Positions 11,100 through 23,469 are shown, counted from the stretch's first letter. The stretch: DNA of 64,000 nt from Lamellibrachia columna (GCA_963662155.1 OY759267.1:12523623-12587622), one strand, 5' to 3'. The notes: generated by a model not told the origin, from the letters alone. Translations and numbers: made by a program.

Positions 11100-14000
11100 C
11101 AGTTTAACAAGATTTAACAAGAGATATAACAATATTGCCATCCAAGGCAAAGGCCCAGATGGCAAGTGGGCAAGGAAGCCATTGGCTTATCGAGAGTCCA
11201 ACATTTTTTCATCTATGTGTAACTTGCCCTCCTGAGATATGTGTCAACCTTATTTTTAAACATATTCATGATGCTAGCAGTTACACAATCTGTAGATAAT
11301 TTGTTCCATTCATTTATTGCCCTCTGTGAGAACGAGTACTTCCTGATATCCAATATACACTGATCCTTTACTAATGTTATCCCATGTCCTCTAGTTCTAC
11401 TATCTTTCTTGAGTGAGAAAAAAAAATTCTATTTCTATTTTCATACCTATTCAATATCTTGAAAACTTCAGTTTGTTCTCCTCTTAACCTCCTTTTATCT
11501 AGGGCTGTTAAACCACATTCTTTTAGGCATTCTTCATAGCAAACGTCTCTTAGTTCTGGAATCATCTTAGTTCCTATCCTCTGTATTCATTCAAGCGTAT
11601 ATATATCCTTCTTGCAATAATGATGGCCTCCAATTGTATACAGTATTCTAAATGAGGCCTAACTATTGCTTTATACAGAGGTATAATTAGCTTTTTTCCT
11701 TGTATGTTATATTTCTCCTAATCAACCCAAGACTTTGATTACCATTTGAAGCTGCAATGTCACACTGGTCTGAAACTTTCATATCAGCACTTATTGTTAC
11801 TCCTAAGTCCTTTTTTTTCACGGTAGTACCAAGAACAGTATCTCCAATTTTATAGTTTACATCCAAGTTCCCGTGTCCTGTATGTATGCATTTACATTTC
11901 CAACATGGAATAACATCTGCCATTTTTTAGACCATTTAACTAATTTGTCTAAATCGTTTTGTAAATGTTGTTTGTCACTATCATTGTTAAGCTTTCTAAA
12001 CACTTTTGTGTCATCCCCAAATTTCAGTACGTTGCTTATTATATTATCGTCCAAGTCATTGACATATGTTAACAATAATACAGGTCCTAATTCTGATCCT
12101 TGTGGTACACCACTCAAAACTGATTTCCAGTTTGAAACCTCCCCATCTACTACAACACGCTGTCTTCTGTCAGTCAGCCATTTTTCTATCCAGTCGATTA
12201 TGCCATCCCAGATACCATGGGCGTTTAATTTAAGTAGTAATCTTTGATGTGGCACTTTGTTGAAAGCTTTTCTAAAATCTAAATAGGTAATATCTACTGG
12301 TGATCCTACGTCTACCCACTTAGTGATTTCTTCCAAAAAAACATAACATATTTGTTAAGCATGGCCTCGCTTTTAGGAAACCATGTTGATATGGATTTAA
12401 TAATGTATGCCTAACAAGGACACCACATGGTCTTTAATTAACCTTTGTAATAATTTACAAATCACTGATGTTAAACTCACTGGTCTGTAATTCTCTGACT
12501 TATTTCTCGAGCCCTGTTTAAATAATGGTATAATGTTTGCTTCTTTCCATTCAAAAGAAACCATTCCCTCTTTTAATGACAGTTGAACAGTTGAACAATT
12601 GAACACTCTTACAGGTGGTATACTAATTTGTTGTACTGTTTCCATTAGTCGTCTTGGCGGAATTCCAACTACTCTAGGTGATTTATTATCCTTCATTGCC
12701 TTTATTTTCTTAGTTACCATTTCTGGAGTTACAACTAACTGCCCTAGTCTGATTGAGCCTCCTGAAATGTAGCATCTGGAACTAGTAATGAACTAATATC
12801 CTCTCTGGTAAACACTGCTGAACTGAAGTATCCATTAACGTCTTCCGCCAGTAAAAAACATTGTGTTATTATATTTCCAACACTTTCTTCTAGTGCTCCA
12901 ACTTTGTCTTGTATGCTTTGTTTACTCCTGACATATGCATAAAAACTCTTGCTGTCATTTTTATGTTAAGTGCATGCTAATTTTTTCTCATAGCTTCTTT
13001 TAGATTTTCTAATTTCAGTCGTAGCTGCATTAAGTGCCTATTTGTAATTTGTGTAGTCTCCGTCCTTTCTGATAAACCCTACACATAGTTTGTTTGTATG
13101 CTATTTTTTTAATTGCTTCTTTTGACAAAGTGTTTCTTTCTAGACCGTTTTCCTTGTTTTTTTCAACAGAACAAATTGATCAATGATACTCTCAATTTCA
13201 TATTTTAGAATGTTCCAACATTCAATTGCTGTCTTGTTCCTCAGCATATTATTCCAATCTAGCTTTGCAAAATATTTTCTCATATCTTTAAATTGACCTT
13301 TGTATTTTTTATTCTTACTTTCTGTTTTTACATTGATGTCAAAATGTATTTGATTATGATCACTGTTACCCAGTGGTTCATGTGTTTTGACATTATCCAC
13401 TAATTCATTTTGTGAAGACAAAACTAAATCTAATACATTCTCTCCCCTGGTTAGCTCTAGCATATGTTGAGTAAGAAAGCTATCCTGAATTAAAAGTAGA
13501 AACTGTTGGTCCTGACCCCCTGTACGCTCTAGAGATTTCCATTGTACGTCTGTGGTTAAAATTTCCCATTATGATGCATTCCCCTTTACTCATATCTTTT
13601 ATAGCACTTTGTATTTTTGTGTTATCCTCTTCGTCTGTTTTTGGGCTTAGGTAAACTAATCCAATAGTTATTGTTAAATTTCCTGTAACTGTATTGCACC
13701 AAACAGCTTCACCACAATCTGCTTCCCTTTCTAATTTTATTTCATAAGCCTGAATAGATTCTTTAACATATAAAATAACTTCCCCTCCCCTTCTTCCTAT
13801 TCGATCTCTCCTAAACATTATGTATCCTGTCAGTCCTAATTCAGCTTCTGATATGTCTTTGTTGGCCCATGATTCAGTTATACCAATTATGTGAGGGTCA
13901 GTATCTTCTACCATGATGTTTAATTCAGTTTTCTTATTTACTATGTTCCTTGCATTTAAACACATGCATTTATAACCAGCTTCAGAAATTAGTCATGACA

Positions 14001-14370
14001 ATATTGCATTTTATTACTGGTTTGTGTGTACTAGTGGCTTCTTGTCCTGTTTGAGGCACCTCTAAGTACCCCTCCCCCCGCACTTCTAGTTTAAACATTG
14101 TTTGCTACCAAAAATATTTTTGATGCTACCCATGCCACTGTCAACTGGTGCTGAGAGCTGTCCACAAACACTGCTGCACCCTTTCCACTTAGATGAAGCC
14201 CATCCCTCATGAACATGTCAGCCAACTCAACAAAACATCTACACAAATCCAACTTCCTCTTCCCTACATACTTGCTGAACTAGCATGTTAATTGCCTTCC
14301 TCTGGCAATTTCTGTAACCATGACCCCTTGCAATCGTCTAACCAGCGCATTAGGAGCTCCAACAATTTGG
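11100..14370 (-). mobile_element. Nearly full-length CR1-like LINE (copy 1), pseudogene
   Basis: Order on the - strand: the end of an SGNH-esterase domain (MRDGLHLSGKGAAVF near 14200); an AP-type endonuclease (ITESWANKD near 13850, GNFNH near 13570, NSDHNQIHF near 13370); a linker; and the reverse transcriptase (YRPVSLTSVICKLL near 12480; DFRKAFNKVPHQRLLLKL near 12260; SGVPQGSELGPVLLL near 12110; FGDDTKVF near 12010). The CR1-type tail follows (GLIRRNITY; MIPELRDVCYEECLKECGL; KILNRYEN), extending to about 11100. Several stops and frameshifts, GNFNH in place of GDFNH, and FGDD in place of FADD mark it as dead. It is the same family as the copy at 40850-43360. Confidence 0.88.
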
Positions 14371-14549
14371 TGATATTTTGTCTGGCTTATTTGTGAATGC
14401 TATGTGCTTCGAGTCAGTGACAGTGAACGAGACGGTTGCATTGCTGTGGATACCGGACACGCCCTCCAAACACTGGACAGGTGGATTGCTGCACAAGCCT
14501 GCCAACTCAGCCGTGCATTGCACACTGACACTGCAGATAGATTGTAGCG

Positions 14550-17500
14550 GGCAAAAGAAAATGCCGAGTCAAAAACATAAAGGAAGTGCCAGTGTGGCTG
14601 CAGGTTCAGCCAATGAAAAACAGCCAAACAGAGTCAATGCCGAAATGCGCAGGGCCATCATAGCCTTGATTGAAAATGATGATCCCCATTGTGACAACAA
14701 TAATAGACTTAATCAGCCAGGCAATTATTGCCAAACTTGTCGATAACACCGACTTCACCAAAAAGTTGTCAATAGCATCCTAAAAAATGGCATGGTCAAC
14801 GAAGTGAAACAGGAGATATACGAATCATGAGACATGGAAGTCCAAGTAGTTGCTGCAGACACTAACTCGATGATCAAGCACATTACGCAGCTGGAGGCAG
14901 AAAAGGTCAAATGAAAAAATTAACTTGATGCACTTGAACAATACAGCTGACGAAATTGCATAATAGTTCACGGTATGCCGGCCAGTGATGACCCAGAACA
15001 CACACTGATTGACTTGTTTGGCCGAACACTGGGAGTTCCCGTCGGGCGAGATGTCAGTGAACGACACCAAGCCACGTGCAATCATTGTCAAATTTGGAAA
15101 CTTCAAAGTGCGCCAAAAGTCTTTATGGCAAAGCATCGCCTGAAAGGAACAAAGATGGTCATCACTGAAAATCTTACAAAACACCGAATTAAGCTTCTCA
15201 ACAAAGCAAATACAACAAGAAACGTCACCGCAATCTGGACTTCTGATGGTCGAATCATCTGCTTGCTTACCAATGGCAAGAAAGTGAACATCACGACGGA
15301 GCAAAAATTGCAACAACTGAGTCTTCAGTAGTGTCGGACTCTGGAACAGTGACTAGTGACATCTATGTATGCTACACAGATGTTACAATGGCTGACAATA
15401 TAAGGTTCAAACTTCCTGACATTGAAAATGATGTTAATGAAACAATATATCAATATGCTTGAAAAACTGTAAGTATTTTACTGATAACAAACTAATTAAT
15501 TTATCATCTAACCTTAAGCAGAAATCTACATTTTTTACCTTAGCAATTAACACTCGAAGTCTACAATTTTTTTTTGACAAATTAGAATTATGCTTAGAAA
15601 CAGCACATATTCCCTTTGACGTTATAGGAATTACTTAAACTTGGCTTACCGACCATGACAACACAGATTTATTTAATTTGAATGGTTATACTTTTATTAC
15701 ATATCCCAGAATAAAAGGAAAAGGAGGAGGTGTTGGGATCTACATATCCAATAAGTATCATTATAAAATTAGGCATGACTTGATGAACAACTCCAGCCAT
15801 AGCCATTTTGAATCGGTTTTCATTTAAATCAAAGCAAATGAAAAAACATTTATAATAGGTTCCATATATAAACCGCCAGGCACCAGTACAGATTCTTTCA
15901 ATAATGAACTTCTCAGTGTACTAAACATAATATTTCGGGAAAATAAATGGGGTATAATGTTGGGGGATTTTAATTTAAATCTACTCAACACAAACTCACA
16001 TCAAGTTACTCACTTCACTAATAACGTGTGTGAATGGGTTTTATCCTACAATTAGTAGACCAACCAGAATTTCCAATAACTCATCTACATTAATAAATAA
16101 TATATTCACTAACATAACTCAACATAAAATACATTCTGGCAGGGTTGTTTGATTTAAATCATTTGATTTAAATCATTGATTTAAATCATGATTTAAATCA
16201 CTCCAAAAAAAATCATTGATTTATTATTTTTTTGACTTCTGATTTTTTAATCGCTGATTTATATGAATTTAACACAACTAATTGTTTACAAGCATCGAGA
16301 TCAACAAAGTTTTGTATGTTTTTTTAATACAAAAGCGCAAAGTGCACACACTTGTGTAGCTGTATTGACACCAGATAGCCTGACAGTCAAATATTTTACG
16401 ACATTGTGTGTGTTTGAGCTATTCCCGTTCTGAATGCAGTGAAGCCACACAAACTTGTCTTCCAGAGGAAGTATCTTTTCAAGTCAGAAGCCCTGAGTTA
16501 AAGTCCACCTAGAGCTTGTGCTAGTTGTTACCAATTCAGTATGTTGACTCAAGTAAGACAGTCTGGGCTACAATTGTTTTATGCTGTACCAGTTTGCAGT
16601 CTGGTTGGAGACCCTTAGAGTACACAGAGCCCTGATCAGGTGCTAATCCACCCTCTCAGCAAACAATAATTAGCACTGCTACAGCCTCAGATACACAGGG
16701 TGCTTTCCTTTCCAAGACAGATTATGCAGCTACAGGGGGTGAGGCCTTGTCTAATGTCTTTATATAAGCAAAAATCATGTACCCTCTGTTAAGACAAGTA
16801 CCCAAATTGATTTGAATAGAACACGTTTGAAAGAGTTTATAAATATAAATGTCTATATACAAGATTTAAAAAAATCAAATAAATCAAATAAATAAAAAAA
16901 ATCTGATTTAAATCAAATAAATCCGATTTTTTTTATTTAAAAAAAATCATGATTTTTTTCAACCCTGCATTCTGGTATCTAATATTCAGACATATCTAAT
17001 CACTTCCCAGTATTCAATATATATTATATTTGTAATATCCACAGAAAAGCAACTTACAAAACCTTGTATAGATGATGCAAAAGTGCAAACAACATTGCTA
17101 AACACAAGGCAAAGTTAAATCACACAAGTTGTGATGATGTCTACAATGAAAGCGACCCAGACAAATCTTATAAGACATTTATAAACGTTCTAAATAAATT
17201 ATTTGACGAATGCCTCCCCATTAAAAAATTCAATTAGAGACAATCTAAGTACTGAATGGCTGTCTAAAGGAATATTAATCTCCAGTAAACGAAAAAATAT
17301 CCTATATAAACAATTCCTAAAGAATCCAACAGTTGAAAATGAAAAGAATCTATAAAACACACAAAAACAGTCTAATACATCTATTTATGCTGTCAAAGAG
17401 AAATCATTATAATTTTTTTTTTATATCTTTAAAGGTAATGCAAAAAATCATGGCAGCTGATCAATGAACTTTTGAAATGTAAACCTAAGCTCTGAGAACC

Positions 17501-18045
17501 AAACGGTACCTTTATCTTGTCAGATGGCTCTGAAACCTCAAATCCAAAAGACACAGCAGACCAGTTGAATGACTGTTTTATAAATGTAGTGTCAAATCTT
17601 GTTAAAAACATTCCCATGACAACAAATGACCCAACTGAATTTGTAAAAAAAACTCCAATGAATTTTTTTCTGTTGACCCACAGACCCTGATGAAATTGTA
17701 ACATTACTATTCAACACCAAATCTAACACGTCTAGTGGTTTCAACAATATTGACTCACAGATCATCAGAGAAATCAGCTGTTAAATAGCTCTCCCAACGC
17801 ATATTTTAAAGTTCTTTTTCTTCTGGTTTGGTACCACATAAACTAAAAATAGCAAAAGTCATTCCTATATATAAAAGTAATGACCCACAGATGTTCTGTA
17901 ATTATAGATCAATATAAGTTTTGCCGTGCTTATCAAAGATATTGGAGCGTCTTATGTATAATCGGCTCGAACACTTTCTCAAACAGTCCCATGTTATATC
18001 GGAAAATCAATATGGTTTTAGGAAAAAACACTTCTGGACATAAGT
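14550..18045 (+). mobile_element. Two-ORF non-LTR retrotransposon, 3' truncated and split by a hAT element
   Basis: ORF1 remains at 14560-15330: KKMPSQKHKGSASVAAGS, then EQYS-RNCIIVHGMP, a domain with KVFMAKHRLKGTKMVITENL and a C-terminus AIWTSDGRIICLLTNGKKV, the usual RNA-binding ORF1 layout. ORF2 starts near 15430: endonuclease pieces KGKGGGVGIYIS, IIGSIYKPPGTSTDSFNNEL and MLGDFNLNLL (15960). After the insert at 16140-16967 it resumes, reaching reverse-transcriptase motifs NYRSI, LERLMYNRLEHFLKQ and ENQYGFRK near 18030, where it stops. In-frame stops are frequent. The catalytic part and 3' end are missing. I cannot name the clade with confidence (jockey/CR1 group). Confidence 0.75.
16140..16967. 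mobile_element. Non-autonomous hAT transposon inside the LINE
   Basis: The element begins CAGGGTTG and ends CAACCCTG, and is flanked on both sides by the same 8 bp, CATTCTGG (16132-16139 and 16968-16975). An 8-bp target duplication and CAGGG-type ends are the signature of the hAT superfamily. The ends are crowded with the palindrome GATTTAAATC, likely subterminal binding repeats. The 828-bp interior has no transposase frame. Removing it restores the LINE sequence. Confidence 0.92.
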
Positions 18046-18089
18046 GAACCGTATTCACAATGGGCTGAACCATTTGAGGAAGCAGCTTT

Positions 18090-18400
18090 AATATACATCT
18101 ATAACAAGTTTATGTATAACATATGTATAATAGTAATACTTATTCTATTCAATATTCCACTCTTTCTGACAATTCACTATGCTACCTTAATTCTCAAACT
18201 GTAAACAAACCATATAATCACTTGCTGACTTTCCTGCCGGAGTCTGGGACTAACTTACGCTAAAATACTGCCTCTAACTAAATGTTAAAAAAAAATTATT
18301 TCTTAATATATGTCTATAATAAGTTATGTATAATATATATGTAATAGTAATACTTATTCTAGTAAATATTCCATGCATTTTCTGACAATTCACCAAGTTC
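18090..18400 (+). repeat. Diverged direct repeat of ~95 bp
   Basis: 18090-18190 and 18300-18395 share ATAGTAATACTTATTCTA and TTTCTGACAATTCAC with similar sequence between. The origin is unknown; it lies just after the point where the LINE breaks off. Confidence 0.6.
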
Positions 18401-18639
18401 AATCCACTGCTGCTCCAAGATTCTCCCGCTAAGGTTTGAGTTGAATAATATTTTGTTGTGACCTTTAACCTTGATATAGCCAAAATGAGTGAACTCTTAT
18501 TTTTATAACATTTTATTTTTAGGAATGTCATTGCATCAACAAATTTCAAATACAAGCAAAATACTATATCAGTACTTTAGCACCATTAGGGCAAAAATTA
18601 TGTCTACATATGTGTTAAAGGTGCTTAATAAAGCATTAA

Positions 18640-19061
18640 CTGAAGACACAGTTGCTATGTATGTGTGTACAGGAAGATGCAGTTGCTATGTATGTGTGTA
18701 CAGGAAGACTCAGTTGCTATGTATGTGTGTACAAGAAGACTCAGTTGCTATGTATGTATATACAGGAAGATTCAGTTGCTATGTATATATGTACAGGAAT
18801 TTATGTGTATACAGGAAGACACAGTTGCTATGTATGTGTGTATAGGAAAACACAGTTGCTATGTATTTGTGTATAGGAAGAAGCAGTTGCTATGTATGTG
18901 TGTACAGGAAGACACAGTTGCTATGTATGTGTGTACAGGAAGATGCAGGTACTATGTGTGTGTGTACAGGATGATGCAGTTGCTATGTATGTGTGTACAT
19001 GAAGACTCAGTTGCTATGTATGTATTACTGGAAGACTCAGTTGCTATGTATGTATTTACAG
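18640..19061 (+). repeat. 31-bp minisatellite carrying acceptor-like TACAG|GAAG sites
   Basis: About 13 copies of a unit, TTGCTATGTATGTGTGTACA followed by GGAAGACTCAG, lead directly into the exon at 19062, whose junction reads TTTACAG|GAAGGCTCAA. Every unit therefore repeats a likeness of the splice acceptor and first exon bases. Confidence 0.92.
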
Positions 19062-19161
19062 GAAGGCTCAACGGCAAATTGTGACATTGGAGAAAGCGGT
19101 GGAAGATGCCAAGTGCAATGAATACACAGTTGACCACTACTTAACCAAAGTCCTCACAGCG
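19062..19161 (+). CDS. CEP89: CEP89-like gene, exon E
   Basis: The first base completes an Arg codon (AG|G) from exon D, and the exon ends in phase 0 before GTCAGT. It encodes KAQRQIVTLEKAVEDAKCNE and ends DHYLTKVLTA. Vertebrate CEP89 has NRKSQKKIEVLKK, then QYLANLVG. The donor GTCAGT is weaker than the others in the gene. Confidence 0.88.
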
Positions 19162-19616
19162 GTCAGTCATTTGTCAACCAACATCAAATGAATCTTACAT
19201 GAAATATTAATTGTTCCACTGAGCACATTGCTTGCCCGACAGTACAATCTTTTCAGGGCAGACACGTTTTCAGGGCAGTCCACTGTATTTCCTTTAGATT
19301 ATTCTGCATAATGAAGAAATCCAATAAGATGTCTGCCCAGGATAATATCACATGCCAGAATGTGTGCAATATCTGAAGGATAAATGAACATGTATGTAAT
19401 ATCTGGTTTGTGCCAGCTCCACCAGGTATCTATTGCAATGTGTGCTGGACAGTTGTATCAGTTGTGGTTTCCCAGTCGTGCTTGACATACCTCTAACCTG
19501 CTCAGTGGATGGCTGCCATAACTCAGTATTGTTGTCATACAAATTATATAATTATGTATGATCCATTCTGTTGTTCTTCCTCGATGCTTCCTTTTAAAGG
19601 GGTGAGGCTAGTTTTT

Positions 19617-19848
19617 GTACTGCTACACCGCCCCAGCTGTTATCTCTTTCCACTTCCTATATTGGCAGCCTTCTCCCTCCACTTGTCATGCTCTTTACGC
19701 AGTCTGAATGTCGCAGTTATGGTCTTCCCTTTTCCAACGGCCTGGCTGTTTCATTACCTCTGCTTTTTTAGGTAGTTCGCCCTCCTTCATCTGCACCTGC
19801 CCAAATCATCAGGCTTCTTACTATTCTTGGTGGGGCGATGTAGCATTA
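19617..19848. repeat. Inverted-repeat pair, possible MITE
   Basis: TACTGCTACACCGCCCCA (19617-19634) is complementary, with two mismatches, to 19831-19848. The 196 bp between is pyrimidine-rich with no coding evidence. The pair may be the ends of a small transposon; no target duplication was identified. Confidence 0.4.
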
Positions 19849-20120
19849 AACCTCTTTTTTCACTCCTCCAGGAGTTCTTGTAGTTCTTGTTTGCTCTGCT
19901 ATTTTGGCCAGATTGTCTGCATATGTAATCGTCCTGAGAATATCCTTGGTGCTGATCTTCTTGCTATTTTAATATTCTGTTGCATACTATGTTTATATGT
20001 TATGCCTTCATTAATAATGCTTCATCATATTTGCAGTTACACTTAGTAATTAATTTTGCTATCAAATATGAAGATAAATGATTTCTCATCTCTTTGTTGG
20101 TATAGCTATAAAATACTTTA

Positions 20121-21948
20121 AGGCTGGTTTACACGAAAGATGTTCTGATTTGTCGAGTGACACCTTATTGCACAATGCAATTAAATTGTGTGCATGTATG
20201 TTTTGATGAGCAACATGTCTAAGTACTTTGACTTAGATCCTGACTCACACACTTGAGCGTTGATGAAAGATCAACTGTCTGTTGCTGATTGGCCACTGCT
20301 TCAAAATTGCGGTCAACTGTCAGCAAGATTGGAACCAGTCCCAACTTTCCCCAACACAATCTAATTGGTGTCACATCTGCACAACTGTCAGCGAGATTGG
20401 AACCAGTCCCAACTTTCCCCAACACAATCTAATTGGTGTCACATCTGCACAACTGTCAGCGAGATTGGAACCAGTCCCAACTCTCCCTGACACAATCTAA
20501 TTGGTCTCACATTTACACAACTATCAGCGAGATTGGAACCAGTCCCAACTCTCCCCAACACAATCTAATTGGTCTCACATTTGTACAACAGTCAGCGATA
20601 TTGGAACCAATCCCAACTCTCCCAACAAAATCTAATTGGTCTCACATTTACACAACTGTCAGGAGATTGGAACCACTCTCAACTCTCCCCGACACAATCT
20701 AATAGATCTCACATTTGCACAACTGTCTGGAGATTGGAACCAGTCCCAACTCTTCTGACACAATCTAATTGGTGTCACATCTGCACAACTGTCAGCGAGA
20801 TTGGAACCAGTCCCAACTCTCCCTGACACAATCTAATTGGTCTCACATTTGCACAACTGTCAGCGAGATTGGAACCAGTCCCAACTTTCCCCGACACAAT
20901 CTAATTGGTCTCACTTTTGCACAACTGTCAGTGAGATTGAAATCCGTCCCAACTCTCCCTGACACAATCTAATTGGTCTCACATTTGCACACCCGTCAGT
21001 GAGATTGGAACCAATCCCAACTCTCCCTGACACAACCTAATTGGTCTCACATTTGCACAACTGTCAGCGAGATTGAAATCCGTCCCAACTCTCCCTGACA
21101 CAATCTAATTGGTATCACATTTACACAACTATCAGCGAGATTGGAACCAGTCCCAACTCTCCCCAACACAATCTAATTGGTCTCACATTTGTACAACAGT
21201 CAGCGAGATTGGAACCAATCCCAACTCTCCCAACAAAATCTAATTGGTCTCACATTTACACAACTGTCAGGAGATTGGAATCACTCTCAACTCTCCCCGA
21301 CACAATCTAATAGATCTCACATTTGCACAACTGTCTGGAGATTGGAACCAGTCCCAACTCTTCTGACACAATCTAATTGGTCTCACATTTACACAACTGT
21401 CAGGAGATTGGAACCAGTCCCAACTCTTCTGACACGATCTAATTGGTCTCACATTTACACAACTGTCAGGAGATTGGAACCAGTCCCAACTCTTCTGACA
21501 TAATCTAATTGGTCTCACATTTACACAACTGTCAGGAGATTGGAACCAGTCCCAACTCTTCTGACACAATCTAATTGATCTCACATTTACATAACTGTGA
21601 GCGAGATTGGAAACAGTCCCAACTCTTCCGACACAATCTAATTAGTCTCACATTTCCACAGCAGTCAGTGAAATTGGAACCAATCCCAACTCTCCCTGAC
21701 ACAATCTAATTGGTCTCAGATTTACACAACTGTCTGCGAGATTGGAACCAGCCCCAATTCTCCCGATTGGAACCAGTCCCAACTCTCAGCGACACAATCT
21801 AATTGGTCAGCAAAATTGGAACCAGCCCCAATTCTCCCAACATAATCTAATTGGTCTCACATTTATACAACTCATTCTTGCAGTGTCATATCTTACAACA
21901 ACATGTCAGCCCGCAAATTAGAAAAAAATCGCACGTGTAAACTGGCCT
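20121..21948. mobile_element. Non-autonomous transposon with a tandem-repeat core
   Basis: The left end AGGCTGGTTTACACG (20121) is matched in inverted orientation at the right end (CGTGTAAACTGGCCT, ending 21948) with two mismatches. Both ends are flanked by TTTA (20117-20120 and 21949-21952), a likely target duplication. Nearly all the interior is the 68-bp array described separately. A similar end, also preceded by TTTA, occurs at 37937. No transposase is present and I cannot assign the superfamily. Confidence 0.65.
20320..21870 (+). repeat. 68-bp tandem array with higher-order repeat
   Basis: About 23 copies of a unit containing GTCAGCGAGATTGGAACCAG, TCCCAACTCTCCC, CACAATCTAATTGG and TCTCACATTTGCACAAC. 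Variant units follow the same order at 20500-20770 and 21110-21370, so a block of several units was duplicated as a whole about 608 bp away. Confidence 0.93.
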
Positions 21949-21977
21949 TTTATTTGTGTTATGAAATAAATAGATTT

Positions 21978-21979
<2 letters not shown>

Positions 21980-22065
<86 letters not shown>
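21980..22065. repeat. (TA)n microsatellite
   Basis: About 85 bp of pure TA, 120 bp upstream of the exon at 22182. Confidence 0.95.
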
Positions 22066-22068
<3 letters not shown>

Positions 22069-22181
22069 CATCCTTCTTTTTATTTCTATGGATTTACAAA
22101 TATGTTACAAATAATGACAATAAGTAATTTAACAACATGTAAGATGTATGTCTACATATGTGTGTGTGTTTGTGTGCACAG

Positions 22182-22223
22182 GCGAAGGAGAGTCAAGTAG
22201 AGATGGAGACATACGTGAATGCA
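22182..22223 (+). CDS. CEP89: CEP89-like gene, exon F (42 bp)
   Basis: A 14-codon microexon between TGTGCACAG and GTAAGT, phase 0 at both ends, encoding AKESQVEMETYVNA. On its own it would be unsupported. It keeps the frame between exons E and G and gives exactly the spacing expected between the QYLANLVG-like and YKKQ-like segments of vertebrate CEP89. Confidence 0.75.
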
Positions 22224-22799
22224 GTAAGTGATCTACACTTTTGTTTGTTGATGTCTAAATATGTAATGTGTGAATAGTTTAAGTAATATCTGCAGTCAGT
22301 TAAATAAAAAAGTGCGTATTTTTGTTCAAATCATCGAAAGAATTAATTTTAGTTGTTATATCTGGTAAGGCTTAAAATAGTGAATATCCAAAATGTGGTA
22401 AACATTTTATGGGGTCAATGCTGATCATGGGTGTGACTTTCATCCTCTCGCTGATCACATGACAAAATTATGAAATTTCACCAAGGAAGAAAATCGTGAT
22501 TTTTCAGCTTTTCGATTTTTACTTCAGTTAATGCTTGGACAAGCATTAACTAATTTAATATTTTTCAGCATTTCCATTTTCATTTCAATAAATTCTGGAT
22601 ACAGAATTAAATAATTTAATAGTTTGTCTGATGCTTTCACAGAAACTACATACAAAAGTTGCACAAACTAGCTAGCATGTTGTAGTGGATACGAGGTAGA
22701 TTTTAATTTAAAAAAAATTTATTTGAAATGATTTGAGCCAAAAAATTAATTGGGGAGGGACCTTTCAATAAGTCAAAAACTATTGTGGCTGTCAATGAG
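22224..22799. other. Intron 6, left part
   Basis: AT-rich intron sequence without recognisable features. Confidence 0.6.
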
Positions 22800-23205
22800 A
22801 TCAGTTACATCGATAGTTTTGTGACTGTGTCTCATGACAGGACAGTGTTGTAACTGTTTCGTGACAGGACAATGTTGTGACTATGTCTCATGACAGGACA
22901 GTGTTGCAACGTTTTCTCAATAGGACAATGCTATGACTCTCTTGACAAAACAGTGTTGTGACTGTGTCTCATGACAGTGTTGTGACTGTCTCATGACAGG
23001 ACAGTGTTGTAAATGTTTCTCCTGACAGGACAGTGTTGTGAATGTTTCTCCTGACAGAACAGTGTTGTGAATGTTTCTCCTAACAGGACAGTGTTGTGAA
23101 TGTTTCTTTTGACAGGACAGCATTGTCACTGTGTCTCATGAGACGACAATGTTGTGACTGTGTCTCGTGATAGAACAGTGTTGTGACTGTGCCCTCTAAT
23201 GACAG
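22800..23205 (+). repeat. Minisatellite of acceptor-like units before exon G
   Basis: About 14 imperfect units of 27-40 bp built on CAGTGTTGTGACTGTGTCTC and ATGACAGGA or CCTGACAGGA. The array ends at the true acceptor CTAATGACAG (23205), so GACAG is repeated throughout. Confidence 0.9.
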
Positions 23206-23295
23206 GTTCTGGAGCAGGCAGAAAACAGTAAGGTTACATTGAGCAGTGTGATTGGAGACAAGGCTGAACTTATCAAAATGGTGCATAAATTCAAG
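23206..23295 (+). CDS. CEP89: CEP89-like gene, exon G
   Basis: A 30-codon exon between AATGACAG and GTAAGA, phase 0 at both ends, encoding VLEQAENSKVTLSSVIGDKA and ending MVHKFK. It aligns in length and heptad pattern with the segment before YKKQ in vertebrate CEP89. Confidence 0.85.
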
Positions 23296-23469
23296 GTAAG
23301 AAACTGTTCAATTATCCAGTATGAAACTTTGGTGTAATTGCCGCCTTTGAAGTGTGTCTGCTTTGGTGTGTTTTAATCATAGCGACTATAGCCACTGCTC
23401 AGAAGGGACAGACCCTTTGCCAAGTGAAAAAAATGCATAATTCCTAAGAAAAGTTTTAATCTTTAATAA

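Noticed and set aside
18652..19084. Long open frames of repeated Cys/Val/Tyr units
   Set aside because: Readings of the 31-bp minisatellite in several frames; no start context, no family and no conserved codon pattern.
20282..21584. Overlapping open frames on both strands across the 68-bp array
   Set aside because: Repeat-derived; the same peptide recurs with the period of the DNA unit in three frames.
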